DNA of 54,932 nt from a virus, in IMG/VR virus record IMGVR_UViG_3300035682_000047, positions 1 through 54,932 of that record. One strand, 5' to 3'. Each line of letters opens with the position of its first letter. Position 1 is the first letter of the stretch. Below, one piece after another: positions 1-7,339 of the stretch. Both the position numbers and the translations under genes were made by a program. The notes under the pieces were generated by a model. That model saw only the letters and a program-made list of their open reading frames with translations. It was not told where the DNA came from and ran no database searches.

Positions 1-243
1 CGCCAAGGCGCTGCGCAGGCGTCGGGACGCCAAGGCGCTGCGCAGGCGTCGGGACGCCAAGGCGCTGCGCAGGCGTCGGGATACCAAGGCGCTGCGCAGG
101 CGTCGGGCGACCAAGGCGCTGCGCAGGCGTCGGGACACCAAGGCGCTGCGCAGGCGTCGGGCAACCAAGGCGCTGCGCAGGCGTCGGGACACCAAGGCGC
201 TGCGCAGGCGTCGGGCAACCAAGGCGCTGCGCAGGCGCTAGGC
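1..243 (+). repeat. 27-bp tandem repeat, nine units
   Basis: Nine in-frame 27-bp units, nearly identical except for one codon (cgc, cgc, cgc, tac, gac, cac, aac, cac, aac) and the wobble base of the glycine codon before it. The wobble base is A before a pyrimidine and C before a purine at all eight junctions. The array starts at the window edge, so its true copy number is unknown. It may also be the reason the contig ends here. Confidence 0.9.
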
Positions 244-441
244 AAGCACTCCACCGCCCTAGCATCTGGCGAGGGCGGCAAGGCCAGCGGAAAAGACGGC
301 AGCGCCCTGTTTCTAGTCTACCGCTGCCCTTCAACCGGCGCCATTCTCCACGCTTGGGCCGGAATTGTCGGGCAAAATAATCTTAAGCCTGATGTATTCT
401 ATACTCTAAACCCCAACGGCCAGCCGGAAGAACTGGCCTAA
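1..441 (+). CDS. Repeat protein resembling DUF7666 family, 5' truncated
   Basis: The frame is open from the first base and ends at TAA 439-441, so the N-terminus lies outside the window. Nine 9-residue units of the form GAAQASGxQ fill residues 1-81. They are followed by a short linker and a C-terminal segment (FLVYRC...HAWAGIVGQNNLKPDVFYTLN). That tail matches in pattern the end of the protein at 1711-2463, so the two are probably paralogues. Proteins of this type (which I associate with DUF7666) have an N-terminal globular part, a solenoid-like repeat and this C-terminal strand. No function is known to me. The variable repeat position is only R, Y, D, H or N. Confidence 0.6.
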   Translation, partial: RQGAAQASGRQGAAQASGRQGAAQASGYQGAAQASGDQGAAQASGHQGAAQASGNQGAAQASGHQGAAQASGNQGAAQALGKHSTALASGEGGKASGKDGSALFLVYRCPSTGAILHAWAGIVGQNNLKPDVFYTLNPNGQPEELA

Positions 442-459
442 CTCAAGGACGACATAGCC

Positions 460-708
460 GTGCAAATCGAAAAGAATATTCCCCTGCCCCCTCGCACCTA
501 CAACAAGGCAGGGCGCAATACCCACTACCCCTTCCCCAAGATGGGAATCGGAGACAGCTTTCTACTTAAGCTGCCAGCCGACCCCAAGAAGGCAAAGGCA
601 AAGCGGAGCGTGATTTCTTGCCTGATGATCTATCACTCCCGCAAGCGGGGCACCAAGTATGCCAGCCGCAGCATTGCCGAAGGTCTTCGAGTGTGGCGCG
701 TGGCATGA
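460..708 (+). CDS. Small conserved phage protein (DUF7303-like)
   Basis: 82 residues from a GTG start at 460 with an AAGGAC ribosome site about 10 bases upstream. The pattern IEKNIPLPP...YPFPKMGIGDSFLLKLP, then a basic Y..RKRGTKYASR stretch and final GLRVWRV, matches a small protein common in phages of many hosts, whose role is unknown. It has no membrane segment or cysteine motif. It overlaps the next gene by ATGA, so the two are probably translated together. The family link rests on remembered pattern, not on a search. Confidence 0.6.
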   Translation: MQIEKNIPLPPRTYNKAGRNTHYPFPKMGIGDSFLLKLPADPKKAKAKRSVISCLMIYHSRKRGTKYASRSIAEGLRVWRVA

Positions 709-929
709 GGCACGCCACCCCTTCCAACATGGATCAGGGCGAGCTTCGCGCCGCCCTGGCCGACCTCAAGAGCCTTGGCGTTTCCCATGGCAACGTCGCG
801 CAGTGGTTCGGCTATAAGTCAAAGGCCACCGTTCACCAGTGGCTAAGCGGCGCCACCAAAATCCCGCAGACTGAGGCCGACTTTCTCCGCAAACTGCGCC
901 AATGGTGGAAGGAGAACACTCCTAGATGA
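705..929 (+). CDS. Small helix-turn-helix protein (Cro-like)
   Basis: 74 residues from the ATG at 705, which overlaps the preceding stop (ATGA). The frame is open further upstream, but only this start gives normal coupling. The core (VSHGNVAQWFGYKSKATVHQWLSG, cited here only as a motif spanning about residues 28-51) reads as a helix-turn-helix of the type in which recognition helix residues follow KSKATVHQW. A DNA-binding regulator is likely, and it is the best candidate in the window for a Cro or repressor-like protein acting on phage operators. No target is shown by the sequence. It overlaps the wall hydrolase gene that follows by ATGA. Confidence 0.6.
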   Translation: MRHATPSNMDQGELRAALADLKSLGVSHGNVAQWFGYKSKATVHQWLSGATKIPQTEADFLRKLRQWWKENTPR

Positions 930-1381
930 TGGACGCCCCGGCCCTCGCCTTGGTCTACGCCCTGCATCTAACCTCTGGACCCCCACCGGCAGACCTCGTT
1001 TGTTTGGCGGAGGCTGTCTATTATGAGGCCAAGACCCAGACCGTGAAAGGCCAGCTTGCCGTGGCGCAAGTTGTCCTTAACCGGCGGAAATCTCCGGCCT
1101 TTCCGCAATCCATTTGCGCCGTGGTCTATCAGAGAAAGGGCGCCCGATGCCAATTCTCATGGGTTTGTAACGCAAGAACTCTGCGCCAAGCTAAAGACCC
1201 TCTGCAATGGGTAGTGGCGCAAGAGATTGCCCGATTTGCCATCATGGGCAAGCTACCGGACCCTACAAGGGGGGCAACTTACTTCCATGCCTCCTATGTT
1301 CAACCCCACTGGCCCCACCTACAAAAAACGATTAAAATCGGGGGCCACATATTCTACAAACCCCGCAAACAAACGGGATAG
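926..1381 (+). CDS. Cell wall hydrolase, SleB family
   Basis: 151 residues with the Hydrolase_2/SleB signature: CLAEAVYYEAK (about 26-36, including the likely catalytic Glu), QLAVAQVVLNRR (43-54), CQFSW (75-79) and GATYFHA near the C-terminus. SleB-type enzymes cleave peptidoglycan, usually as lytic transglycosylases or amidases. There is no signal peptide beyond a weakly hydrophobic start. Tandem ATGs at 926 and 929 are possible starts, and 926 gives the ATGA overlap with the HTH gene. It is far from the lysis cassette at 18-19.7 kb, which has its own GH108 endolysin, so this may be a second lysis enzyme or an enzyme used in entry. Confidence 0.8.
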   Translation: MMDAPALALVYALHLTSGPPPADLVCLAEAVYYEAKTQTVKGQLAVAQVVLNRRKSPAFPQSICAVVYQRKGARCQFSWVCNARTLRQAKDPLQWVVAQEIARFAIMGKLPDPTRGATYFHASYVQPHWPHLQKTIKIGGHIFYKPRKQTG

Positions 1382-1463
1382 GCTCTAAGGGCGAAATCGC
1401 TTGACGCCACGCTTTGGCTTGTGGCTTATCAACGGCGGAATCGCCTTTTTAGAGGATAGAGAC

Positions 1464-1652
1464 ATGTCGCAAACCCCCGCCACTCTTGCCCGCACCTTGG
1501 AAGTCTACCGGCACGAGTTGACCGAGATGCTTCGCCACATGGAACGGATGACTCTAGGTGGCAACCGGCGGCAGGAAGCCGCCGAGCATATCAAGCGCGC
1601 CCGACAGGCGGTAGGATTGGCGCGGGCGGCACTTATCGGCGGCGAAAATTAG
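1464..1652 (+). CDS. Small hypothetical protein, helical
   Basis: 62 residues from ATG 1464, preceded by a GAGGATA ribosome site. The frame is open to a TTG at 1401, but that start lacks a site. The sequence (TLEVYRHELTEMLRHMERM...RRQEAAEHIKRARQAVGLARAAL) looks like two amphipathic helices. I do not recognise it. It ends just upstream of the promoter candidate at 1655. Confidence 0.5.
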   Translation: MSQTPATLARTLEVYRHELTEMLRHMERMTLGGNRRQEAAEHIKRARQAVGLARAALIGGEN

Positions 1653-1654
1653 TA

Positions 1655-1683
1655 TTGACTGAGGCGCCCGAAACGGGCATAAA
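1655..1683 (+). promoter_or_regulatory. Promoter candidate, TTGACT-17-CATAAA
   Basis: TTGACT at 1655-1660 and CATAAA at 1678-1683 with a 17-base spacer, directly before the repeat-protein gene at 1711. The same -35 word recurs at 9838, 12803, 13705 and 36507. Confidence 0.4.
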
Positions 1684-1710
1684 CGGACGACAAGACAAGG
1701 CAACCCAGAC

Positions 1711-2463
1711 ATGACCAAGCACCTGATTCTTCGCACCTGCAACGCTGACATGCAGAGTTATAATGGTTTCCAGTGGCCTCGCTCTGGACCTGTCACCGCG
1801 CCTGATTGGAACCCCAAAGAAGAATGCGGCCACGGGCTCCACGGCTTCCTTCGTGGCGAAGGCGAAGGCTATCTTGCCGACTGGCGCAGCGAAGCCGTAT
1901 GGGTTGTGGCTGAAGTTGAGACGTTCGTAAATTTAGGCGGCAAGGTCAAGTCCCCCGCCGCTGAAGTCATCTTTGTGGGCTCCCGTCTGGATGCGACGGC
2001 GCTTGTTAAGGCGCGCTACCCCGATGCGGCAGTGATCGGCGCGAATGTCACCGTCGAAAATGGGCGCGCCGCCGTAGTGGGCATCTATGGAACCGCAACG
2101 GCGGGCAGATATGGAACCGCAACGGCGGGCAGATATGGAACCGCAACGGCGGGCAACGGTGGAACCGCAACGGCGGGCGACGGTGGGACCGCAACGGCGG
2201 GCAGATATGGAACCGCAACGGCGGGCTACCGTGGAACCGCAACGGCGGGCAACGGTGGAACCGCAACGGCGGGCAACGGTGGAACCGCAACGGCGGGCGA
2301 CGGTGGGACCGCAACGGCGGGCGAGCGTGGGATGCTCCAAATTTACTACTACGACCAAAAAAACAACCGGCGGCGCCTCGCCGTTGCCTACGTTGGCGAA
2401 GATGGCATTCTGCCTACCGTCAAATACCGCCTTGACGACAACGCCAAATTCGTGCCTGCTTAA
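1711..2463 (+). CDS. DUF7666-like repeat protein
   Basis: 250 residues. The N-terminal 120 or so (LILRTCNADMQSYNGFQWP...ECGHGLHGFL...VVAEVE...GGKVKSPAAEVIFVG) form a compact domain that I associate with DUF7666. The middle has ten 8-residue units GTATAGxx (residues about 127-206), then a C-terminal strand segment ending GEDGILPTVKYRLDDNAKFVP. The C-terminus parallels that of the truncated gene at 1-441. Proteins of this class are scattered in phages and bacteria and have no assigned role. The repeats probably form a beta-solenoid. The ATG at 1711 has a GACAAGG site upstream. Confidence 0.7.
   Translation: MTKHLILRTCNADMQSYNGFQWPRSGPVTAPDWNPKEECGHGLHGFLRGEGEGYLADWRSEAVWVVAEVETFVNLGGKVKSPAAEVIFVGSRLDATALVKARYPDAAVIGANVTVENGRAAVVGIYGTATAGRYGTATAGRYGTATAGNGGTATAGDGGTATAGRYGTATAGYRGTATAGNGGTATAGNGGTATAGDGGTATAGERGMLQIYYYDQKNNRRRLAVAYVGEDGILPTVKYRLDDNAKFVPA
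2089..2328 (+). repeat. 24-bp tandem repeat, ten units
   Basis: Ten in-frame 24-bp units encoding GTATAG plus two variable residues (RY, RY, NG, DG, RY, YR, NG, NG, DG, ER). Flanking codons are almost invariant. The array makes long open frames on the opposite strand that are not genes. Confidence 0.9.
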
Positions 2464-2493
2464 GCCATAAGCCATACAAGGAACACCAACCCC

Positions 2494-3426
2494 ATGTCTT
2501 TCGATTTTGCCACCTACGCCACCCCTTCCAGCACCGCAGCGCAGGCCCTTAAGGCCGAAGCTGACAGCAAGACCGGCGGCCTTAAGGCGCTGGCCACTGA
2601 CCGCAGCGACCTCTTTCGTCTCAATCCCTACAACATCACGGTCAAAGACGGCTGGAACAGTCGCGACATGCGCGACCCTGACAACCAAGCCCATGTCGAT
2701 GAACTCGCTAAGTCGATTGCGGCTATCGGCGTGCAAGAGCCGCTTACCGTTTACATGGACGGCGGCAAGCCTGTCCTGACTGACGGGCATTGCAGGCTTC
2801 TTGCCGCCCTGCGGGCTATCGAGACTTACGGGGCGGAAATCCGTTCCATCCCTGTCAAGACCGAGCCAAGGGGCAGCGACGAGAAGGACCGTCTGCTTTC
2901 GCAGATTATCCGCAACGGTGGCAAGCGGCTTTCGCCTCTCGAACAGGGGGGAGTATATAAGCGCCTGCTTAATCTCGGCTGGACCGAGGCTGAAATTGCG
3001 CGCAGGACTGGCGCGCAGCAAATCCAAGTGAGTAGGTATATTGATTTGCAGGCGGCGCCTGAGCCGGTTCTTGACCTCGTGGCAACGGGGCAAGTCTCCG
3101 CCACGCTCGCTATTGAGACGATCCAGGAGCGTGGCGACGAACAGGCGGCGGAAATCCTGACGGCGGCAGCCGAGACGGCTAAGGCGCGGGGCAAGAAGAA
3201 GGCCACTGCAAGCACCGTGGCCGAAGTCACAACCGGCGCCAAGCCTGAGCGTAAGAAGCGGGAGAAGGGCGTGCCTCCTCCGTCCCTGCCGCTTTACGAA
3301 GAAATGAAGGCTGTTTTGGATGAACTGCTTTTGCACTTGCCGGAATACGACGAAGAGGCTAATCCTGCCTTTGGGCGTGCCCATCGTCGCGCCATCCATA
3401 CTGTGGCCCTCGTAGAAGGAGATTAA
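2494..3426 (+). CDS. ParB-like DNA-binding protein
   Basis: 310 residues. An N-terminal ParB/sulfiredoxin-type domain is shown by ELAKSIAAIGVQEPLTVY (about 70-87) and the box DGHCRLLAALRA (97-108), the counterpart of the GHRR box that binds CTP in chromosomal ParB. It is followed by a helix-turn-helix (WTEAEIARRTGAQQIQVSRY, about 167-186). The C-terminal third is lysine-rich then acidic. Phage ParB-like proteins can act in plasmid-like partition, transcription control or as nucleases, and the sequence does not separate these. No ParA ATPase is present, which argues against a simple partition pair. ATG 2494 follows AAGGAAC. Confidence 0.75.
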   Translation: MSFDFATYATPSSTAAQALKAEADSKTGGLKALATDRSDLFRLNPYNITVKDGWNSRDMRDPDNQAHVDELAKSIAAIGVQEPLTVYMDGGKPVLTDGHCRLLAALRAIETYGAEIRSIPVKTEPRGSDEKDRLLSQIIRNGGKRLSPLEQGGVYKRLLNLGWTEAEIARRTGAQQIQVSRYIDLQAAPEPVLDLVATGQVSATLAIETIQERGDEQAAEILTAAAETAKARGKKKATASTVAEVTTGAKPERKKREKGVPPPSLPLYEEMKAVLDELLLHLPEYDEEANPAFGRAHRRAIHTVALVEGD

Positions 3427-3427
3427 C

Positions 3428-3640
3428 TTGACCGCCAAGCCCGCAGTCACCATTGCCGACTTCCCCGCATGGGAGAAGCGCACCCAGCACACCCCCGGCC
3501 CCGCCTCCGCGCAACTGCGCGGAGCGCGTAACCGGCGGATCATCTCGACGTTCGAGCGCGATGGCGTCGAATACCAGTTGCACGCTACCAAGGGTATCCG
3601 ACGCATCCGGCGGACATTTTTGCAGGAGTCAAAGCAGTGA
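3428..3640 (+). CDS. Small hypothetical basic protein
   Basis: 70 residues from a TTG start one base after the ParB-like stop, with GAAGGAG of the upstream gene end serving as ribosome site. The C-terminal half is basic (RGARNRRIISTFERDGVEYQ). I recognise no family. Tight spacing on both sides and an overlap (GTGA) with the next gene support it as a real operon member. Confidence 0.5.
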   Translation: MTAKPAVTIADFPAWEKRTQHTPGPASAQLRGARNRRIISTFERDGVEYQLHATKGIRRIRRTFLQESKQ

Positions 3641-3849
3641 TCGACCTCGCCAAGCAAATTAGCGCCACGCAGCATCTGCGCGTAGCCCGTCACAAGATGG
3701 CGCCAGCTTGGCAGGCGGTCCATGATTTCCTTGTGGGGCGGGGCTTCCATACCGCCGCCGGTCACATGGGCGATATCATGCGCCTGACTACCCCCTCGCA
3801 GTTTTGGGCAACGTGGCAGGCGACTGGCCATGACAGCTACAGGGCCTAG
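3637..3849 (+). CDS. Small hypothetical protein
   Basis: 70 residues from a GTG at 3637 that overlaps the preceding stop, with AGGAG nearby upstream. It is histidine and tryptophan rich (HKMAPAWQAVHDFLVGRGFHTAAGHMGDI). No known motif is visible. It is placed between the ParB-like gene and the integrase. Confidence 0.45.
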   Translation: MIDLAKQISATQHLRVARHKMAPAWQAVHDFLVGRGFHTAAGHMGDIMRLTTPSQFWATWQATGHDSYRA

Positions 3850-3851
3850 CC

Positions 3852-4724
3852 GTGATTGAGGACTTCCTGACGGACCTGCGGGCGCGCAACTACAGCCCGC
3901 AGACCTTGCTGGCATACAGCAAGACCCTACAGGCGGCACAGGTGGCGCTTGACCCCACGCCTTTGATTGATGCTAGACCCGCCGATCTGCGGCGCTTCTT
4001 TGCCACTCAGGCACAGAACACAGCCACGACCAAGCTGCGCCACATTGCAGCTATCAAGACCTTCGCCAAGTTTGTAAGGCGCGATCAACCGGCGGCACCC
4101 CTAATCAAAACGGCGGCAACGCTGCAAGGCCCTCGCAGACCTAGGCACTTGCCCAAGGCCCTCAGCACCGACCAGACCGAGGCCCTTATCAGCCTCGCCT
4201 CCCGCCCGGCCCCCGAGCGCGAAGCCTGGAAGGTAGCACGCGACCGTGCGATTATATTGCTTTTGTATGGCGCGGGCCTGCGCTCTGCCGAGGCTCTAAG
4301 CCTACCGGCGGCAGTGGATGTAGACGCGGACGCGATACGTGTCATGGGCAAAGGTAGGCGCGAACGCATAGTGCCGTTGCTGCCAGTTGTGGCGCAGGCT
4401 GTGAACATCTACCGGCGGCTACGCTCGCCCGAGAAATTTCTTTTTGAAGGCTTCTCCGACCGAGACTTGCGCCGTCTTATGCAACGACTTCGCGAGGCTC
4501 TAGGGCTTCCTTCAACTGCTTCGCCTCATAGCCTTCGGCACAGTTTCGCTACCCACATTTACCAAAACGGCGGCGATATCCGAGTCTTGGCAGACCTACT
4601 AGGCCATGCTAGTGTCAGCACAACGGCAATCTACATGGCAACCGACGAGGCGACCTTGCTTGCCGTGGTGCAGCGATGCGCGCCTGAGCGATATGGAAAA
4701 GCTGCGGCTGAGAAGGCCGCTTAG
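3852..4724 (+). CDS. Tyrosine recombinase, XerC-like integrase
   Basis: 290 residues from a GTG start. An N-terminal SAM-like core-binding domain (residues 1-80) precedes the catalytic domain with the expected residues: R144 (GAGLR), K167 (MGKGRR), H226-x-x-R229 (SPHSLRH), H252 (LLGHAS) and nucleophile Y261 (TTAIYM). The short length and the sequence are closer to XerC/XerD than to lambda Int. It would catalyse site-specific integration or dimer resolution, so a temperate life style or use of a host dif-like site is possible. I see no excisionase and no attP core that I can identify. Confidence 0.9.
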   Translation: MIEDFLTDLRARNYSPQTLLAYSKTLQAAQVALDPTPLIDARPADLRRFFATQAQNTATTKLRHIAAIKTFAKFVRRDQPAAPLIKTAATLQGPRRPRHLPKALSTDQTEALISLASRPAPEREAWKVARDRAIILLLYGAGLRSAEALSLPAAVDVDADAIRVMGKGRRERIVPLLPVVAQAVNIYRRLRSPEKFLFEGFSDRDLRRLMQRLREALGLPSTASPHSLRHSFATHIYQNGGDIRVLADLLGHASVSTTAIYMATDEATLLAVVQRCAPERYGKAAAEKAA

Positions 4725-4741
4725 AGAAAGGACTTAGATGA

Positions 4742-4945
4742 ATGGCCAAAGGTTCCAGCAGAGGCAAGAACGCTGCCAAGTGCAAGGCTTACAAGACAGA
4801 AGGCAGGCGTGAGCGCAACAAGCTCCGCAAGCTCTTGAAGCATAGCCGGAAGCACAGCCAGGACAAAGTAGCGCTTGCTTCGATTGCCAATCTGCGTAAG
4901 ATCGTCCCGGCTTCAACTCAAAAGCAGGACGGAACGCATGGCTAG
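4742..4945 (+). CDS. Small highly basic protein
   Basis: 67 residues, lysine and arginine rich through most of its length (KNAAKCKAYKTEGRRERNKL), from ATG 4742 with GAGAAAGGAC upstream. Such proteins are often nucleic-acid binding, but no family is recognised. Its stop lies inside the start of the next gene. Confidence 0.55.
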   Translation: MAKGSSRGKNAAKCKAYKTEGRRERNKLRKLLKHSRKHSQDKVALASIANLRKIVPASTQKQDGTHG

Positions 4946-5096
4946 CCAATGGGTCGCAACCAATGGGGCGCAAAAAGTTACGGCCCCCAGCCGACCCTTG
5001 GCTATAATCGCCGCACTCGCCAAAGCTAGCACCAACCCAAACTACCGTTGGCCGCACGCTGAGCGTGACGGTTGGCGGGTGGAGCAGACCACTTGA
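4938..5096 (+). CDS. Small hypothetical protein
   Basis: 52 residues from ATG 4938, overlapping the previous stop. No motif is recognised. Support is positional: it fills the gap between two real genes and its stop overlaps the TTG start of the next gene. It could instead be untranslated. Confidence 0.35.
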   Translation: MASQWVATNGAQKVTAPSRPLAIIAALAKASTNPNYRWPHAERDGWRVEQTT

Positions 5097-5527
5097 ACGG
5101 CTTCACCAACCAAATGCGCCTACTCGTAACCGGCGGGCGAAATTTCGATGAAGCGGCCCTAGTCTATGACGTTCTGAGCCAGTTGCACCGCCACTACGCC
5201 ATTGGCGTCCTCATTCATGGGGGCGCCAAGGGTGCGGATAGCCACGCAGGTCAATGGGCTTGCCTGCATAGCGTCCACCAAGTCATCTTCCTACCTGACT
5301 GGAAGCGCCACGGGCTCATGGCAGGGCATGACCGGAACACGAGAATGCTGACGGAGGGCAGCCCCGATGCCTGCGTAGCCTTCCCCGGCGGCAAAGGCAC
5401 AGAGGATATGGCGAGGAAGGCCAAGACTTACGGGCTGCCTGTTTGGAAGCCTTTTTCGCCTAAGAATAAGCCGCCCTTTGAGGGCTTCACTCTCTACACG
5501 AGGCATGTGATTCGATATGCTACCTAG
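5093..5527 (+). CDS. SLOG-family protein (DUF2493, YspA-like)
   Basis: 144 residues. RLLVTGGRNF (about 8-17), HGGAKGADSHAGQWA (about 43-57) and CVAFPGGKGTEDMARKA (about 96-112) are the nucleotide-binding elements of the YpsA/YspA branch of the SLOG fold. Members bind nucleotide-derived ligands and are common in phages; the exact ligand is unknown. TTG 5093 is chosen because it overlaps the preceding stop and has GGAG at good spacing. ATG 5114 is an alternative that keeps the whole domain. Confidence 0.8.
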   Translation: MNGFTNQMRLLVTGGRNFDEAALVYDVLSQLHRHYAIGVLIHGGAKGADSHAGQWACLHSVHQVIFLPDWKRHGLMAGHDRNTRMLTEGSPDACVAFPGGKGTEDMARKAKTYGLPVWKPFSPKNKPPFEGFTLYTRHVIRYAT

Positions 5528-6380
5528 CCACTATATCAAAATACACAACCACGGTTTCGTGGGCCTTGTGGACCATATGGGCAGCGACGCTGCCATTGTG
5601 GAAGCGGCACGAGTGTCTTATCAGACCGGCACCAAAGCAACGCGAACTGACCGGGCGCTTATCCGATATCTTATGCGCCATAAGCATACCAGCCCGCTGG
5701 AAATGTGCGAAGTCAAGTTGCACATCCGCGCTCCGATCTTCGTGCTGCGCCAATTACTGCGACATCGTATGGCATCGATTAATGAAGAATCTGGCCGCTA
5801 TAGCGAAATCCGTGAGATGTTTTTCTCCCCTGCTTTGGGCGACCTAGCACCACAGTCGCTAGACAACAAGCAAGGGCGGGAAGGCGAATTTTCGCCGCAC
5901 AAGCAAAAGACTATTCGCAATGTCATTGAGGCAAATAACGAATATTCATTCGCCTCATATAAGGCACTGCTTGGCGAAGACTTGGCGCGGGAGCTTGCCC
6001 GCATCACTATGCCCTTGACGGCATACTCTTCGCTTTACTGGAAGATCGACCTTCATAACCTTTTGCACTTCCTGACGCTGAGGACGGGTAGCCATGCGCA
6101 AAAGGAGATTAGGGACTACGCGGATGCTATTCTCAATATCATCCGGCCCCTGTTCCCTTATGCCGTAGAGGCATGGGAGGACTACCAGCAACAAGCCAAG
6201 ACGCTTTCACGCATGGACCTAGACTTGCTCGCAGCCCTTATCCGGCGGTCAAATATCAAGACTCAGTGGGTTGATATGGTTGAAGAAGCGAGAGGCGAAA
6301 AAGCCTTGGCGGAGAAGTTCGGTATGAGCGGGCGGGATTTGCGGGACTTTGTTCTTTTGTTTGATTTGCCGGATTTCTGA
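5517..6380 (+). CDS. thyX: Flavin-dependent thymidylate synthase
   Basis: 287 residues with the ThyX signature RHRxxSxNExSxRYS at residues 82-96. ThyX converts dUMP to dTMP using FAD, NADPH and methylenetetrahydrofolate. The arginine and serine side chains of this motif bind dUMP and FAD. Full length is somewhat longer than many ThyX proteins, with an extension after residue 230 containing RRSNIKTQWVDMVEEARGEK. The start overlaps the SLOG gene by 11 bases. It works with the dNMP kinase, deaminase and NrdB genes elsewhere in the window to supply dNTPs. Confidence 0.95.
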   Translation: MLPSHYIKIHNHGFVGLVDHMGSDAAIVEAARVSYQTGTKATRTDRALIRYLMRHKHTSPLEMCEVKLHIRAPIFVLRQLLRHRMASINEESGRYSEIREMFFSPALGDLAPQSLDNKQGREGEFSPHKQKTIRNVIEANNEYSFASYKALLGEDLARELARITMPLTAYSSLYWKIDLHNLLHFLTLRTGSHAQKEIRDYADAILNIIRPLFPYAVEAWEDYQQQAKTLSRMDLDLLAALIRRSNIKTQWVDMVEEARGEKALAEKFGMSGRDLRDFVLLFDLPDF

Positions 6381-6408
6381 GGGTAGCGTAAAAGAAAAGG
6401 GGATAGAC

Positions 6409-6753
6409 ATGACTGATAAAAACGACTGTAAGCCGCCGCTGGCATTGCGGGACCGTTATGGCACCCATTGGGTTGTGCGGCGCGATGAAATGCGCGGCGA
6501 TCTGACGCCAATTCTGATGGATTGGAGGATATATAATGGCGTCGGACAATGGTCGTATTCTGAGATTTGCGCCGAATTTGGCTGGCGCTACCTCGCTCCA
6601 GTCACCCCCCACGCGACCGTGGCGGCACTGGTAGAGGCGTTGGACGAATTACTGGCTGATACGCAGCACGCCACGCATGATTGCGGCGACGATGATTGCC
6701 CGGTTCTTCGCGCCCACGCCGCCCTCGCTCTCTACCGGGAGGCGGGGCGATGA
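6409..6753 (+). CDS. Hypothetical phage protein
   Basis: 114 residues from ATG 6409 with AAGGGGATA upstream. The first half has aromatic residues around RYGTHWVVRRDEM and WRIYNGVGQWSYSEI; the second half is an acidic helical tail with HDCGDDDCPV. I do not recognise a family. It is the first of four small genes joined by ATGA overlaps. Confidence 0.5.
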   Translation: MTDKNDCKPPLALRDRYGTHWVVRRDEMRGDLTPILMDWRIYNGVGQWSYSEICAEFGWRYLAPVTPHATVAALVEALDELLADTQHATHDCGDDDCPVLRAHAALALYREAGR

Positions 6754-7010
6754 CTGATTTTGAAAATATGGCCGTCTGCGCCATCCGTTATACCATTGGG
6801 CGCAGAAGTTACGTTGTGGCAGACGGCCATCAGTGGGCAATGGAATGGGGTGCCAAATCAGATTGGGTCCGTGATGTTATTATCCGTGATCTGAAGGAAG
6901 CAACTGAGCAGTGTGATAGTGGGGCCAAAGCACTCGGCGACCCGACCGATGAAGATGGATGGCGTTGGGTGTTATCCGTGCTTCAGGCCATGAAGGAGCC
7001 GGGGCGATGA
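6750..7010 (+). CDS. Hypothetical phage protein
   Basis: 86 residues from ATG 6750 (ATGA overlap, GGCGGGGCG upstream). Visible features are YVVADGHQWAMEWG in the middle and WRWVLSVLQAMKEP at the end. No family is recognised. The longer open frame upstream is out of register with the coupling pattern of the cluster. Confidence 0.5.
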   Translation: MTDFENMAVCAIRYTIGRRSYVVADGHQWAMEWGAKSDWVRDVIIRDLKEATEQCDSGAKALGDPTDEDGWRWVLSVLQAMKEPGR

Positions 7011-7339
7011 GCGTGGTGACGGAGGAGATGCACAATGCTGTTCTCGGCGCCTACATGGTGCGGCTGAATGCGGAGATGCACGCCCGCAGCACTGGCGAAA
7101 TGGATATCCCCAGCCGCGATGATATTGAGTTTATCATCTCTGCTGCTGCCCCGCTAATCGCGGCACGAGAGCGGGAGTTGTGCCTCGCCATCGCGCAGTT
7201 AGAACATGACTGCGCAGCAGAAGATATTGAAATAGCAACTAACATAGACGACGAAACGGGGCGCCTCCAATCGGAGGGCGCCGCACATGCCGCAGCGCGC
7301 ATCACCGCCGCTATCCGCGCGCTAGGAGACGCGACATGA
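7007..7339 (+). CDS. Hypothetical helical phage protein
   Basis: 110 residues from ATG 7007 (ATGA overlap). It looks all helical, with the stretch IAARERELCLAIAQLEHDC and a C-terminal HAAARITAAIRALG. These patterns are frequent in short phage proteins encoded beside Lar-like genes, but I cannot name a family. Confidence 0.5.
   Translation: MSVVTEEMHNAVLGAYMVRLNAEMHARSTGEMDIPSRDDIEFIISAAAPLIAARERELCLAIAQLEHDCAAEDIEIATNIDDETGRLQSEGAAHAAARITAAIRALGDAT

Noticed and set aside
1-243. Diversity-generating retroelement signature in the NNC codon variation
   Set aside because: No reverse transcriptase, no template repeat and no IMH-like element are in the window. Unit duplication explains most of the pattern.
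1-2328. CRISPR array from the regular repeats
   Set aside because: Units are contiguous and in frame with coding sequence; there are no spacers and no cas genes.
2494-3426. ParB-like protein as part of a plasmid-like partition system
   Set aside because: No ParA ATPase and no clustered parS-like palindromes are seen, so only the ParB-like domain is claimed.
1933-3939. A 668-codon open frame on the minus strand with cysteine-rich RRCG repeats
   Set aside because: It is antisense to the repeat protein and the ParB-like gene. The repeats are the reverse translation of the 24-bp array, and there is no protein pattern or ribosome site.
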